Assembly (NCBI GenBank): GCA_035651815.1
Contig: DASRFB010000042.1
Coordinates: 1-64,000, forward strand
Origin: VBDM01 sp035651815
Lineage (GTDB): Bacteria; Pseudomonadota; Gammaproteobacteria; Burkholderiales; SG8-39
DNA length: 64,000 nt
Direction: 5' to 3'
Position numbers and translations under genes: made by a program. Below are positions 48,912 to 56,782 of the stretch, piece by piece; the stretch's first letter is position 1, and each line of letters opens with the position of its first letter. The notes beneath the pieces were generated by a model, which saw only the letters and a list, made by a program, of their open reading frames with translations, had not been told where the DNA came from and did no database searches.

Positions 48912-50780
48912 ATGAAGAAGTACGAGACCTTCCTCTATTCCGCGGGCGGCCTCGTCGCGCTGTTCGTGATCCTGCTGCTCGTGAACTTCGTCGTGGGCGT
49001 CGTGCCGGTCCGCATCGACCTCACCCAGGGCAAGCTGTATACGCTCTCGGACGGCACGCGCGAGATCCTGCGCAAGCTCGAGGCGCCGGTGAAGCTGCGG
49101 CTGTACTTCAGCCAGGGCGACGCGAGCGTCCCGCTCGCGATCAAGGCCTACGGCCGCCACGTCGAGGACCTGCTCGCGGAGTACCGGCGCGCCTCGGGCG
49201 GCAAGGTGCAGGTCGAGAAGCTCGATCCGCAGCCCGACTCCGACGCCGAGGACGCCGCGACCCTCGAGGGCGTCGAGGCGCAGGTCGCGCCGACCGGAGA
49301 CAAGTTCTACCTCGGGCTGTCGGTGAGCTACGTCGACCAGAAGGTGGCGATCCCGGCGCTCTCGCCCGAGCGCGAGCGGCTGCTCGAGTACGACCTCACG
49401 CGCGCGATCGCGCGCGCGACCTCGCCCGGCAAGCCCGTGGTCGGCGTGATGAGCCCGCTGCCCGTGTTCGGCGCGCCGCCCAGCCCGATGACGGGCGGGC
49501 AGCCGATGGAGCAGCAGGTCTTCGTCAACGAGCTCCGGCGCGACTACACGGTCAAGCGCGTAAGCGCGTCCGCCGACAAGATCGACGACGACGTGAAGGT
49601 GCTCGTCGTGATCCATCCGCGGGGCATCGGCGACGCGGCGCAATACGCGATCGACCAGTTCGTCCTGCGCGGCGGCAAGCTCGTCGCTTTCGTCGATCCG
49701 AGCGCGTACTTCGACCCGATGGCGCAGATGGCGGGCGGGCCGACCTCGTCCAGTCTCGACAAGCTGTTCAAGGCCTGGGGGATCCAGTACGACCCGGGCA
49801 AGGTCGTGATGGACATGCGCTACATCACCGGCGCGGGGCCGCGCGCGCTGCCGACGCTGCTCTCGCTGAACGACAACGCCTTCGACCAGGACGACGTCGC
49901 GACGGCGCGCCTCGGCTCCGCGCTGCTGCCGTTCTCGGGCGTCTTCGCGGGCAAGCCGGCCGACGGCCTGAAGGAGACGGTGCTGATGAAGACGTCGCCG
50001 TTCTCGCAGCTCGTCGACGCGTCCGGCGCGATCTCGCAGGGCGAGGCGGCGATCCGCGGCTTCCAGCCGTCGAACACCGAGTACCCGCTCGCGATCCGCC
50101 TCACCGGCAGGTTCAAGACCGCGTTCCCCGACGGCAAGCCCAAGGCCGACGACAAGGGCGACAGGAAAGCGGCGCCGAAGGCCGCCGACGCCAGGCCCGA
50201 AGCGCCGCAGCTCAAGGAGTCGAAAGGCGAGACCGCGGTCGCGCTCGTCGCCGACAGCGACTTCGTCAACGACGGCGCCGCGGTCCAGGTGCAGGAGCTG
50301 TTCGGCCAGCGCATCGTCATCCAGAGGAACGGCAACCTCGCGTTCGCGCAGGCGCTCGTCGACCAGTTCGCGGGCGACCCGGCGCTGGTCGAGCTGCGCA
50401 GCCGCGCGAGCGCGTCGCGCCCGTTCACCGTCATCCGCGACATGGAGGCGCGCGCGCAGCAGGCCTACCTCGGCAAGATCAAGGCGCTCGAGGACAGCCT
50501 GAACCAGACGCAGGAGAAGCTCGCGCAGCTGCAGCGCACGCGCGCGCCCGGGGCGAGCACCATACTTTCGCCCGAGCAGCAGACCGAGCTCGAGAACTTC
50601 CGCAAGAAGGCGGCCGAGACGCGGCGCGAGCTGAAGGACGTGCGCAAGGACCTGCGCGCCGACAGCGAGGCGCTCGAGACCTGGACCAAGGTCGTCAACA
50701 TCGCCGCCATGCCGCTCCTCGTCGCCGTCGCGGGCCTGGGTCTCGCGCTGTGGCGCCGGCGCCGCAAGGTGACGCTGTGA
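48912..50780 (+). CDS. GldG-like ABC auxiliary protein
   Basis: A 622-residue membrane-anchored protein matching the GldG/ABC_transp_aux family. It has one N-terminal helix (about residues 8-33, SAGGLVALFVILLLVNFVV), a large periplasmic region (IDLTQGKLYTLSDGTREILR near 38, then FAGDLALVELRS-type core), a charged coiled coil (about 515-590) and a C-terminal helix at about 595-615 (VVNIAAMPLLVAVAGLGLAL). GldG works with GldA and GldF in Bacteroidetes gliding; homologues in proteobacteria are uncharacterised. Confidence 0.85.
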   Translation: MKKYETFLYSAGGLVALFVILLLVNFVVGVVPVRIDLTQGKLYTLSDGTREILRKLEAPVKLRLYFSQGDASVPLAIKAYGRHVEDLLAEYRRASGGKVQVEKLDPQPDSDAEDAATLEGVEAQVAPTGDKFYLGLSVSYVDQKVAIPALSPERERLLEYDLTRAIARATSPGKPVVGVMSPLPVFGAPPSPMTGGQPMEQQVFVNELRRDYTVKRVSASADKIDDDVKVLVVIHPRGIGDAAQYAIDQFVLRGGKLVAFVDPSAYFDPMAQMAGGPTSSSLDKLFKAWGIQYDPGKVVMDMRYITGAGPRALPTLLSLNDNAFDQDDVATARLGSALLPFSGVFAGKPADGLKETVLMKTSPFSQLVDASGAISQGEAAIRGFQPSNTEYPLAIRLTGRFKTAFPDGKPKADDKGDRKAAPKAADARPEAPQLKESKGETAVALVADSDFVNDGAAVQVQELFGQRIVIQRNGNLAFAQALVDQFAGDPALVELRSRASASRPFTVIRDMEARAQQAYLGKIKALEDSLNQTQEKLAQLQRTRAPGASTILSPEQQTELENFRKKAAETRRELKDVRKDLRADSEALETWTKVVNIAAMPLLVAVAGLGLALWRRRRKVTL

Positions 50781-51922
50781 GCCGCAAGCAGTTCCTGATC
50801 GTGCTGGCGGTGCTGGTCGGCCTCGCGGTCGCGGCGGCGGCGCTCGTGTTCTCGGACAACGGCGGCTGGGGCGGCGGCGAGGCCCGGGCGGGCCGCAGGA
50901 TAGCGCCCGACCTGAAGGTGAGCGACGTGGCCGAGATCGGCCTCGTCGGCGCCTCGGGCGCGGTGCACCTCGTCCGCGGCGACCGCGGCTGGGTCGTGCG
51001 CGAGCGCGGCGACTTTCCCGCGGACCTCGAGCGGATCCGCGATCTCCTGATCAAGCTGGCGGAAGTCCGCGTCGCGCAGGCCGAGACGCTGCCGCAATCA
51101 CAGCGCGCGCGCCTGCAGCTGGGGGAGCCCAAGGACAAGGATTCCAAGGACGCCGGGACCGCGCTCGAGCTGAAGGACGCGAAGGGCAAGCTCCTCGCGC
51201 ACCTGCTCCTCGGCAAGAAGGTCTACCGGCAGACCGAGGTCGCGGGCCCCGCGAGCGCGCAGCCCGAGGCGACGGGGCGCTATCTCCTCGCGGGAACCGA
51301 CAGCGACACCATGCTGGTCATCGCGGATCCGCTGAACGCGGCCGAGCCCCGGCCCGAGTCCTGGCTGCGCAAGGAGCTGCTCCGCGCCGAGCGCGTCAAG
51401 ACGGTAACTTCCATCGGAAGCGACCGGCGCACGCGCTGGACCCTGACGCGCGACAAGGACAACATGGACTGGCGCTTCGCCGGCTCGCGCGATCAGCCCG
51501 ACCTGCAGAAGGCGACCGACGCCGCCGGCGCGTTCGGCTGGATGGACCTCGTCGACGTGGTCGTCGACCCGCAGAGCAGCGAGACCGGGCTCTCGCACGC
51601 CGTCACCGTGCGTGCCGAGACCTTCGACAACCTGACGTATACGGTCCGGATCGGCAACAAGACCGGCGACAACTACTACGTCGCGGTCTCGGTTGCGGGC
51701 GAGCCGCCGCAGTCGCGCACGGCGGAGAAGGGCGAGACCGCCGAGGAGAAGCAGAAGAAGGACAAGAGCTTCGCCGACGACCAGGCGCGCCTCGCCGAGC
51801 GGCTCGAGCGCGAGCGCAAGCTGGACGGCTGGCGCTACGTCGTCGGCAAGAACATGATCGAGCCGCTGCTGCGCGAGCGCGCGCAGATGCTGCCCGAGAA
51901 GAAGACCGGCAAAAAAACCTAG
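50777..51922 (+). CDS. DUF4340 domain protein
   Basis: A 381-residue protein with one N-terminal helix (about residues 4-24, QFLIVLAVLVGLAVAAAALV) and a periplasmic DUF4340 domain (IGLVGASGAVHLVRGDRGWVVRE, then LLLGKKVYRQTEVAG, then GRYLLAGTDSDTMLV). DUF4340 genes often accompany GldG-type modules. A charged Glu/Lys region (about 320-350) precedes the C-terminus. GTG start overlaps the gldG-like stop. It is the last gene of the unit. Function is unknown. Confidence 0.85.
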   Translation: MSRKQFLIVLAVLVGLAVAAAALVFSDNGGWGGGEARAGRRIAPDLKVSDVAEIGLVGASGAVHLVRGDRGWVVRERGDFPADLERIRDLLIKLAEVRVAQAETLPQSQRARLQLGEPKDKDSKDAGTALELKDAKGKLLAHLLLGKKVYRQTEVAGPASAQPEATGRYLLAGTDSDTMLVIADPLNAAEPRPESWLRKELLRAERVKTVTSIGSDRRTRWTLTRDKDNMDWRFAGSRDQPDLQKATDAAGAFGWMDLVDVVVDPQSSETGLSHAVTVRAETFDNLTYTVRIGNKTGDNYYVAVSVAGEPPQSRTAEKGETAEEKQKKDKSFADDQARLAERLERERKLDGWRYVVGKNMIEPLLRERAQMLPEKKTGKKT

Positions 51923-51930
51923 AGGTCGTC

Positions 51931-52698
51931 ATGCAGATCAAGGACGCGACGTTCATCGTCACCGGCGGGGCTTCCGGCTTGGGCGAGGGAACGGTGCGCA
52001 TGCTGGTCGAAAGCGGAGCGCGCGTCGTCGTCGCGGACCTCCAGACCGACAAGGGCGAGGCGCTCGCGAAGCAGCTCGGCGCGAAGGCCCGCTTCGTCAA
52101 GTGTGACGTCACGAGCGAGGCCGACGGCCAGGCCGCGGTCGAGCGCGCGCTGCGCGACTTCGGGGGACTGCAGGGCCTCGTCAACTGCGCCGGCATCGCG
52201 ATCGGCGAGCGCACGGTGAAGAAGGAAGGTCCGCACGCGCTCGCGTCGTTTTCGCGCGTCATCCAGATCAACCTCGTCGGCACCTTCAACATGATCCGGC
52301 TCGCCGCGACCGCGATGACGAAGGGCCAGCCGAACGCCGCCGGCGAGCGCGGCGTGATCGTCAACACCGCCTCGGTCGCCGCCTTCGACGGCCAGATCGG
52401 GCAGGCGGCCTACTCGGCGTCGAAGGGGGGCGTGGTCGGCATGACGCTGCCGATCGCGCGCGACCTCTCGCGCGACGGCGTGCGCGTCTGCACGATCGCG
52501 CCGGGAATCTTCGAGACGCCGATGCTGCTCGGGATGCCGAAGGAGGTGCAGGACGCGCTCGGCAAGCAGGTGCCGTTTCCGCCGCGCCTGGGCAGGCCGG
52601 CCGAGTACGCCGCGCTGGTGAAGCACATCGTCGAGAACGAGATGCTGAACGGCGAGACGATCCGCCTCGACGGCGCCATCCGCATGGCGCCGAAATGA
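51931..52698 (+). CDS. Short-chain dehydrogenase, 3-hydroxyacyl-CoA dehydrogenase type 2-like
   Basis: A 255-residue SDR close to HSD10/type-2 3-hydroxyacyl-CoA dehydrogenase, which oxidises 3-hydroxyacyl-CoA with NAD+ in beta-oxidation and branched-chain catabolism. Motifs are VTGGASGLGEGT (cofactor), LVNCAGIA, the catalytic Ser in TASVAAFDGQIGQ, and Tyr/Lys in AYSASKGGV. The ending VPFPPRLGRPAEYAALVKHI and GETIRLDGAIRM is diagnostic of the type-2 group. It is 8 bases after DUF4340. The stop lies in a large inverted repeat. Confidence 0.92.
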   Translation: MQIKDATFIVTGGASGLGEGTVRMLVESGARVVVADLQTDKGEALAKQLGAKARFVKCDVTSEADGQAAVERALRDFGGLQGLVNCAGIAIGERTVKKEGPHALASFSRVIQINLVGTFNMIRLAATAMTKGQPNAAGERGVIVNTASVAAFDGQIGQAAYSASKGGVVGMTLPIARDLSRDGVRVCTIAPGIFETPMLLGMPKEVQDALGKQVPFPPRLGRPAEYAALVKHIVENEMLNGETIRLDGAIRMAPK

Positions 52699-52752
52699 CA
52701 TTGGGCGGGAACGCCCAATGTCATCCTGAGGCGCGCTAGCGCGCCGAAGGAT
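52695..52752. repeat. REP-like double palindrome between convergent genes
   Basis: Two adjacent perfect structures. ATGACATTGGGCG (52695-52707) pairs with CGCCCAATGTCAT (52712-52724) over loop GGAA. Then ATCCT-GA-GGCGCGC (52723-52736) pairs with GCGCGCC-GA-AGGAT (52739-52752) over TA, with symmetrical GA/GA mismatches. The core TCATCCTGAG...CGAAGGATCT matches a repeat family common in many bacterial genomes. It overlaps the stop codons of both flanking genes and supplies the last residues of the minus-strand one. It may also act as a bidirectional terminator. Confidence 0.8.
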
Positions 52753-53044
52753 CTGCTTTAGCCGTCGGCAGCTTCAGCTTTTCGACGTCGACCCGGACGC
52801 GGCCGAGCATGCCGAAGCTGACGCGCTCGTCCTGCAGCTTCATCGTCGACCAGAAGAGGTAGGACTCGTAGGTCGCGAGCTCCGAGGACAGGACGCCCAG
52901 GCCGAGCGCGCTCGCGAGCGGCTGGTCCTTGTATACGGCGTCGCGGATCGCCTGCTTGTGCACCTCGGGTCCAGGGTTGGAGACCGCGAGCAGGATCGCG
53001 AGCGCCGCGACGACGACGACGGCGAGCAGCGCCTTGTGGCGCAC
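52736..53044 (-). CDS. Small membrane-anchored protein, possibly DUF4359
   Basis: A 102-residue protein with one N-terminal membrane helix (HKALLAVVVVAALAILLAVSN) and a short soluble domain containing SNPGPEVHKQAIRDAV, YESYLFWSTMKLQDERVSFG and MLGRVRVDVEKLKL. The layout resembles DUF4359 proteins, but I hold that loosely. GTG start at 53044, just 2 bases after the end of the carbonic anhydrase gene, suggests co-transcription. Its last residues (KADPSAR) are encoded inside the REP-like repeat. Confidence 0.65.
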   Translation of the reverse strand: MRHKALLAVVVVAALAILLAVSNPGPEVHKQAIRDAVYKDQPLASALGLGVLSSELATYESYLFWSTMKLQDERVSFGMLGRVRVDVEKLKLPTAKADPSAR

Positions 53045-53046
53045 GG

Positions 53047-53574
53047 CTAGTCCTGCGGCTTCATCTGCGCGCGGAAGATCCGCGCCCGCTCGACGTAGCC
53101 GTCGGCGATCGACGCGAGCAGCGCGCGCTCCTCGGGCTTGAGCTCGCGCAGCACCTTGGCCGGCGTGCCGAGCGCGAGGACGCCCTCCGGGATGACCTTG
53201 CCCTCGGGCACGAGGCTGTTCGCGCCGACGAGCGATCCCTTGCCGATCACCGCGTGGTTCAGGATCACGCTGTTGATGCCGACGAGCGCGCCGTCGTGCA
53301 CGGTGCAGCCGTGCAGCATCGCCTTGTGGCCGATCGAGACGCCCCGGCCCAGGGTCAGCTTGATGCCGGGATCCGTGTGCAGCACCGAGCCGTCCTGGAC
53401 GTTGCTGCGCTCGCCGAGGGTGATGAGATCGTTGTCGCCCCGGACCACGACGTTGAACCAGACGCTCGCCTGGTTCTCGATGACGACCGAGCCGACGACG
53501 GTCGCGTTCGGCGCCACGAACCACTCGTCGCCGCGCACGACGACCTTGCGCTCGCCGAGGGAGAATATCGACAT
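53047..53574 (-). CDS. Gamma-class carbonic anhydrase family protein
   Basis: A 175-residue left-handed beta-helix protein (PaaY/YrdA/CaiE family). Hexapeptide repeats run through the chain (NATVVGSVVIENQASVWFNV, RSNVQDGSVLHTDPG). The zinc ligands are probably the His of GSVLHTD and the two His of IGHKAMLHGC. It is cytoplasmic. Divergent from the alpha/beta hydrolase by 48 bases. Members range from carbonic anhydrase to thioesterase-like; activity is not predictable from the sequence. Confidence 0.9.
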   Translation of the reverse strand: MSIFSLGERKVVVRGDEWFVAPNATVVGSVVIENQASVWFNVVVRGDNDLITLGERSNVQDGSVLHTDPGIKLTLGRGVSIGHKAMLHGCTVHDGALVGINSVILNHAVIGKGSLVGANSLVPEGKVIPEGVLALGTPAKVLRELKPEERALLASIADGYVERARIFRAQMKPQD

Positions 53575-53622
53575 GATCGCGGCCGATGATAGCAGAAGCG
53601 CCTGCTATCCTAGACACCCGAG

Positions 53623-54495
53623 ATGAAGCCCAGCGAATCCCTGTTCGTCGACGTCCGCGGCCTGCGCTACCACTGCCGGTGCTGGGGCGGCGCGGGGCGG
53701 CCGACGCTCTTTCTGCTCCACGGCTGGATGGACGTGTCGGCGTCGTTCCAGTTCCTGGTCGACGCGTTCGCGCGCGACTGGCGCGTGATCGCGCCGGACT
53801 GGCGCGGATTCGGCCTGAGCGGCCGCGCGAAGGACGGCGTCTACTGGTTCCCCGATTATTTCGCCGATCTCGACGCGCTGCTCGCGCATTTCTCCGCCGA
53901 CGCGTCGGCGACGCTGATCGGGCACAGCATGGGTGGGAACGTCGCCGCGATGTACGCCGGCATCCGTCCCGAGCGGGTCGCGCGCCTCGTCAACCTCGAG
54001 GGCTTCGGCCTCGCGGCGACCGATCCCGAGCAGGCTCCCAAGCGCTACGCGCGCTGGCTGGCCGAGCTCGCGGGCGATCCGCCGTCGTTCCGCGACTACG
54101 ACTCCTTCGACGCGCTCGCCGCGCGCCTGCGCGAAGGCAATCCGCGCCTCACCGGGGAGCGCGCCGCGTTCCTCGCGCGCCACTGGGGCCGGTTGCAGCC
54201 GGGCGGCCGGGTCGAGCTCGCGAGCGACCCCGCGCACAAGCTGGTGAATCCCGTGCTCTACCGCGTCGAGGAAGCCGAGGCTTGCTGGCGCAACGTCGTC
54301 GCGCCCGTCCTCTGGGTCGCGGGCGCCGAGACGAAGATCCCCGAGACGCTCAAGCTCGAGCCGCACGCGCTCGCCGCGCGCAAGGCGTGCTTTCGCAACC
54401 TGGCCGAGCGCGTCGTTCCGGACGCGGGACACATGCTCCACCACGACCAGCCCGGGAAGCTCGCCGCGGTGATCGAGGAGTTTCTCGCGTGCTAA
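53623..54495 (+). CDS. Alpha/beta hydrolase
   Basis: A 290-residue alpha/beta-fold hydrolase. The oxyanion-hole motif is FLLHGWMDVSASF, the nucleophile elbow is LIGHSMGGNVAAMYAG with Ser near residue 106, and the catalytic His is in PDAGHMLHHDQPG. A helical cap lies at about residues 130-210. There is no signal peptide. It may be an esterase or epoxide/serine hydrolase, but the substrate is not readable. The PHP gene follows after 10 bases. Confidence 0.88.
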   Translation: MKPSESLFVDVRGLRYHCRCWGGAGRPTLFLLHGWMDVSASFQFLVDAFARDWRVIAPDWRGFGLSGRAKDGVYWFPDYFADLDALLAHFSADASATLIGHSMGGNVAAMYAGIRPERVARLVNLEGFGLAATDPEQAPKRYARWLAELAGDPPSFRDYDSFDALAARLREGNPRLTGERAAFLARHWGRLQPGGRVELASDPAHKLVNPVLYRVEEAEACWRNVVAPVLWVAGAETKIPETLKLEPHALAARKACFRNLAERVVPDAGHMLHHDQPGKLAAVIEEFLAC

Positions 54496-54505
54496 GATTT
54501 TTCGG

Positions 54506-55333
54506 GTGAACGCGGACCTGCATTGCCACTCGACGGCGTCCGACGGCCTGCTCGCGCCGGCGGCGCTGGTCGAGCGCGCGTGCGCGCGCGGCGTGACGAT
54601 GTTCGCGCTGACCGATCACGACGCGATCGCGGGACTCGACGAGGCCCGTGACGCCGCCGCGGCGCGCGGGCTGCGCTTCATCGACGGCGTCGAGATCTCG
54701 GTGACCTGGCGCGGCACCACCCTCCACGTCGTCGGGCTGAACATCGACCCGGCGAACGAAGACCTGCGGCGCGGGCTCGTGAGCGTCCGCGGCAGCCGCG
54801 TGCGCCGCGCGCGCCGGATCGCCGAATCGCTCGAGTCCGCCGGCATCGCGGGCAGCTTCGAAGGCGCGATGGCGCGCGCCGAGAACCCGGAGATCGTCAG
54901 CCGCACGCACTTCGCGCGCTTCCTCGTCGAGCGCGGCCACGCGCGCGACGTGCGCGCCGTCTTCCATCATTTCCTGGTGCAGGGCAAGCCGGGCTACGTC
55001 CCGCACGAATGGGCGGCGCTGGGCGACGCGGTGGCGTGGATCCGCGCGGCGGGTGGTGTCGGGGTGATTGCGCACCCCGGACGCTACAAGCTCTCGCGCC
55101 CCGACGTGCGCGAGCTGATCGCGGAATTCATGCGCTGCGGCGGCGCCGGCATCGAGGTCGTCACCGGCAGCCACACGCCCGAGCAGTATGCCGAGTTCGC
55201 CGCGCTCGCGCGCGAGCTCGGGCTGCTCGCCTCGCGCGGATCGGACTTCCACGGCCCCGGCGAGAGCAAGGTCGAGCTCGGGTCGCTGCCGCAGCTGCCC
55301 GCCGACCTGCAGCCGGTCTGGCGCGACTGGTGA
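54506..55333 (+). CDS. rnm: PHP-family exoribonuclease, RNase AM (YciV/TrpH)
   Basis: A 275-residue PHP phosphoesterase like YciV, the E. coli RNase AM, which removes 5' ends during rRNA maturation. Trinuclear metal-site motifs are ADLHCHSTASDG (residues 3-14), ALTDHDAIAGL, a Glu in FIDGVEIS, ISRTHFARFLV-like SRTHFARFLV, GVIAHPGRY and SRGSDFHGPGE. GTG start at 54506. The next gene is yciO; trpH and yciO are also neighbours in E. coli, which supports the assignment. Confidence 0.9.
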   Translation: MNADLHCHSTASDGLLAPAALVERACARGVTMFALTDHDAIAGLDEARDAAAARGLRFIDGVEISVTWRGTTLHVVGLNIDPANEDLRRGLVSVRGSRVRRARRIAESLESAGIAGSFEGAMARAENPEIVSRTHFARFLVERGHARDVRAVFHHFLVQGKPGYVPHEWAALGDAVAWIRAAGGVGVIAHPGRYKLSRPDVRELIAEFMRCGGAGIEVVTGSHTPEQYAEFAALARELGLLASRGSDFHGPGESKVELGSLPQLPADLQPVWRDW

Positions 55334-55337
55334 GCGG

Positions 55338-55366
55338 CCCGGATCCCCGCTTTCGCCGGGACGACG
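55338..55366. repeat. REP-like GC-rich repeat copy
   Basis: The 29 bases between the PHP gene and yciO read on the minus strand as a CGTCGTCCCGGCGAAAGCGGG-type core (continuing to GATCC). This matches the dispersed repeat family known from beta- and gammaproteobacteria. The half-palindrome is CCCCGC-TTTC-GCCGGG, with one mismatch. A second, different REP-like element lies at 52695-52752. Confidence 0.6.
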
Positions 55367-55370
55367 CGAC

Positions 55371-56006
55371 GTGGCCCAATACTTCCAGATCGTTCCCTCG
55401 CACCCGCAGCGCCGGCTGATCGCGCGCGCGGCGCAGATCGTGCGCGCGGGCGGCGTGATCGCGTATCCCACGGACTCCTGCTACGCGCTCGGCTGCCACA
55501 TCGGCGACAAGGACGCGATGCAGCGCCTGCGGCGCATCCGGAGCTTCGACGGGCGCCACCATTTCTCGCTCGTGTGCCGCGACCTCTCCGAGATCGGCGC
55601 CTACGCCAAGGTCGACAACGCCCAGTACCGGCTGCTGAAGGCGCTGACGCCCGGCAGCTACACCTTCATCCTGCGCGGCACGCGCGAGGTGCCGCGGCGC
55701 CTGCTGCACCCGAAGCGCAAGACGATCGGAGTGCGCGTGCCCGACCACCCGGTGGCGCAGGCGCTGCTCGCCGAGCTGGGCGAGCCGCTGCTGTCGACGA
55801 CGGCGAAGCTTCCCGAAGACGAAGCGCCGCTCGACGGCGGCGAGCGCATCCGCGAGCGCCTCCAGCACGAGCTCGATCTCGTCCTCGACGCGGGATCGTG
55901 CGGCACCGAGCCGACCACGATCATCGACCTCACGGGCGCGGAGCCCGCGGTGGTGCGCCGGGGCAAAGGATCGCTCGCGGCGCTCTCGGTCGAGGCTCCG
56001 CTCTGA
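55371..56006 (+). CDS. yciO: YciO family protein (Sua5/YrdC fold)
   Basis: A 211-residue protein with the Sua5/YrdC dsRNA/nucleotide-binding fold. Motifs include GGVIAYPTDSCYALGCHIG, FSLVCRDLSEIGAYA and TFILRGTREVPRRL; KRKTIGVRVPDHPV is the YciO-type variant of the active-site region. Canonical TsaC/Sua5 makes threonylcarbamoyl-adenylate for t6A; YciO homologues are a separate branch. GTG start at 55371. It probably belongs with the PHP gene in one operon. A terminator lies 59 bases after it. Confidence 0.87.
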   Translation: MAQYFQIVPSHPQRRLIARAAQIVRAGGVIAYPTDSCYALGCHIGDKDAMQRLRRIRSFDGRHHFSLVCRDLSEIGAYAKVDNAQYRLLKALTPGSYTFILRGTREVPRRLLHPKRKTIGVRVPDHPVAQALLAELGEPLLSTTAKLPEDEAPLDGGERIRERLQHELDLVLDAGSCGTEPTTIIDLTGAEPAVVRRGKGSLAALSVEAPL

Positions 56007-56012
56007 TAAAAT
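56004..56012 (+). promoter_or_regulatory. Extended -10 element formed by the yciO stop codon
   Basis: TGA-TAAAAT at 56004-56012 forms a TGn-type extended -10 where the TGA is the yciO stop. It could start transcripts for the M50-trpS-scpAB group. No clear -35. Confidence 0.4.
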
Positions 56013-56019
56013 CGAGCGC

Positions 56020-56118
56020 ATGAAAGGCCGTCCCTGGCGAACCGCGGCGGCCCTCGTTGACACAAGGGGCGTAGTCCCCTCTTTTTTTAAGAAAAATCGA
56101 CACCCGCCCGGCGGCTAA
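56020..56118 (+). CDS. Possible 32-codon leader ORF before the M50 protease gene
   Basis: An ATG at 56020, just after the -10 element at 56007-56012, begins MKGRPWRTAAALVDTRGVVP and continues to a TAA at 56116-56118 that shares one base with the ATG of the M50 gene (TAATG). The terminator hairpin at 56065-56088 lies inside it. It has no clear ribosome site, so whether it is translated is uncertain. One Trp codon is present. It could couple translation to the M50 gene, which itself lacks a ribosome site. Confidence 0.3.
   Translation: MKGRPWRTAAALVDTRGVVPSFFKKNRHPPGG
56065..56088 (+). terminator. Intrinsic terminator before the M50/trpS operon
   Basis: AGGGG (56065-56069) pairs with CCCCT (56076-56080) around loop CGTAGT, then C and seven T residues (56082-56088). 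It is the strongest T-run in the window. It ends yciO transcripts or acts as an attenuator for the downstream operon, since it lies 29 bases before the next ATG. Confidence 0.75.
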
Positions 56119-56780
56119 TGGAGCTCAACCTCGTCCAGACCATCGCGATCTACGCGCTGCCCGTCGTCTTCGCGATCACCCTGCACGAGGCCGCCCACGG
56201 CTACGTCGCCATGCACCTCGGCGACAAGACCGCGTGGATGCTGGGGCGCGTCAGCCTCAACCCGGTGCGCCACATCGATCCGGTGGGCACGATCGGCGTG
56301 CCGCTGCTGCTGCTCGCGGTCACCCAGGGCGCCTTCCTCTTCGGCTGGGCCAAACCGGTGCCGGTCAATTTCGAGGCGCTGCGCAAGCCCAGGCGGGACA
56401 TGTTCTGGGTGTCCGCGGCCGGGCCGGCGGCGAATCTCGCCATGGCGCTCGTCTGGGCCGCGGTGCTCAAGACGGGCGACCTCTCGGGAGCCGCGGACGG
56501 CCAGTTTCTCCTCGAGTGCGCGGCCGCCGGCATCCGGATCAACATCCTGTTCATGGCGCTCAACCTGCTGCCGATCCTGCCGCTGGACGGCGGCCGGATG
56601 CTGGTCGCGCTGCTACCGCGCCGCGCCGCGGCCGGCTACTCCAGGCTCGAGCCCTGGGGCCTGCCGATCCTGCTCGGCGTGATCTCGCTCAGCTATTTCC
56701 ATATCAACGTGCTCGGCGTGCTGCTCGCGCCGATCATGAACGTCTCGATGTCGATCATCGGGACGCTGTTCCAGCTCTGA
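56118..56780 (+). CDS. Site-2 protease family (M50) membrane metalloprotease
   Basis: A 220-residue polytopic membrane protease. The zinc motif HExxH is seen in TLHEAAHGYVAMHLG (residues about 23-27), and the third ligand Asp in LPILPLDGGRMLV (near residue 160). At least four membrane helices are visible. It is shorter than RseP (no PDZ domains) and matches the bacterial group without regulatory domains. There is no known substrate. trpS starts 2 bases after its end. Confidence 0.92.
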   Translation: MELNLVQTIAIYALPVVFAITLHEAAHGYVAMHLGDKTAWMLGRVSLNPVRHIDPVGTIGVPLLLLAVTQGAFLFGWAKPVPVNFEALRKPRRDMFWVSAAGPAANLAMALVWAAVLKTGDLSGAADGQFLLECAAAGIRINILFMALNLLPILPLDGGRMLVALLPRRAAAGYSRLEPWGLPILLGVISLSYFHINVLGVLLAPIMNVSMSIIGTLFQL

Positions 56781-56782
56781 CC

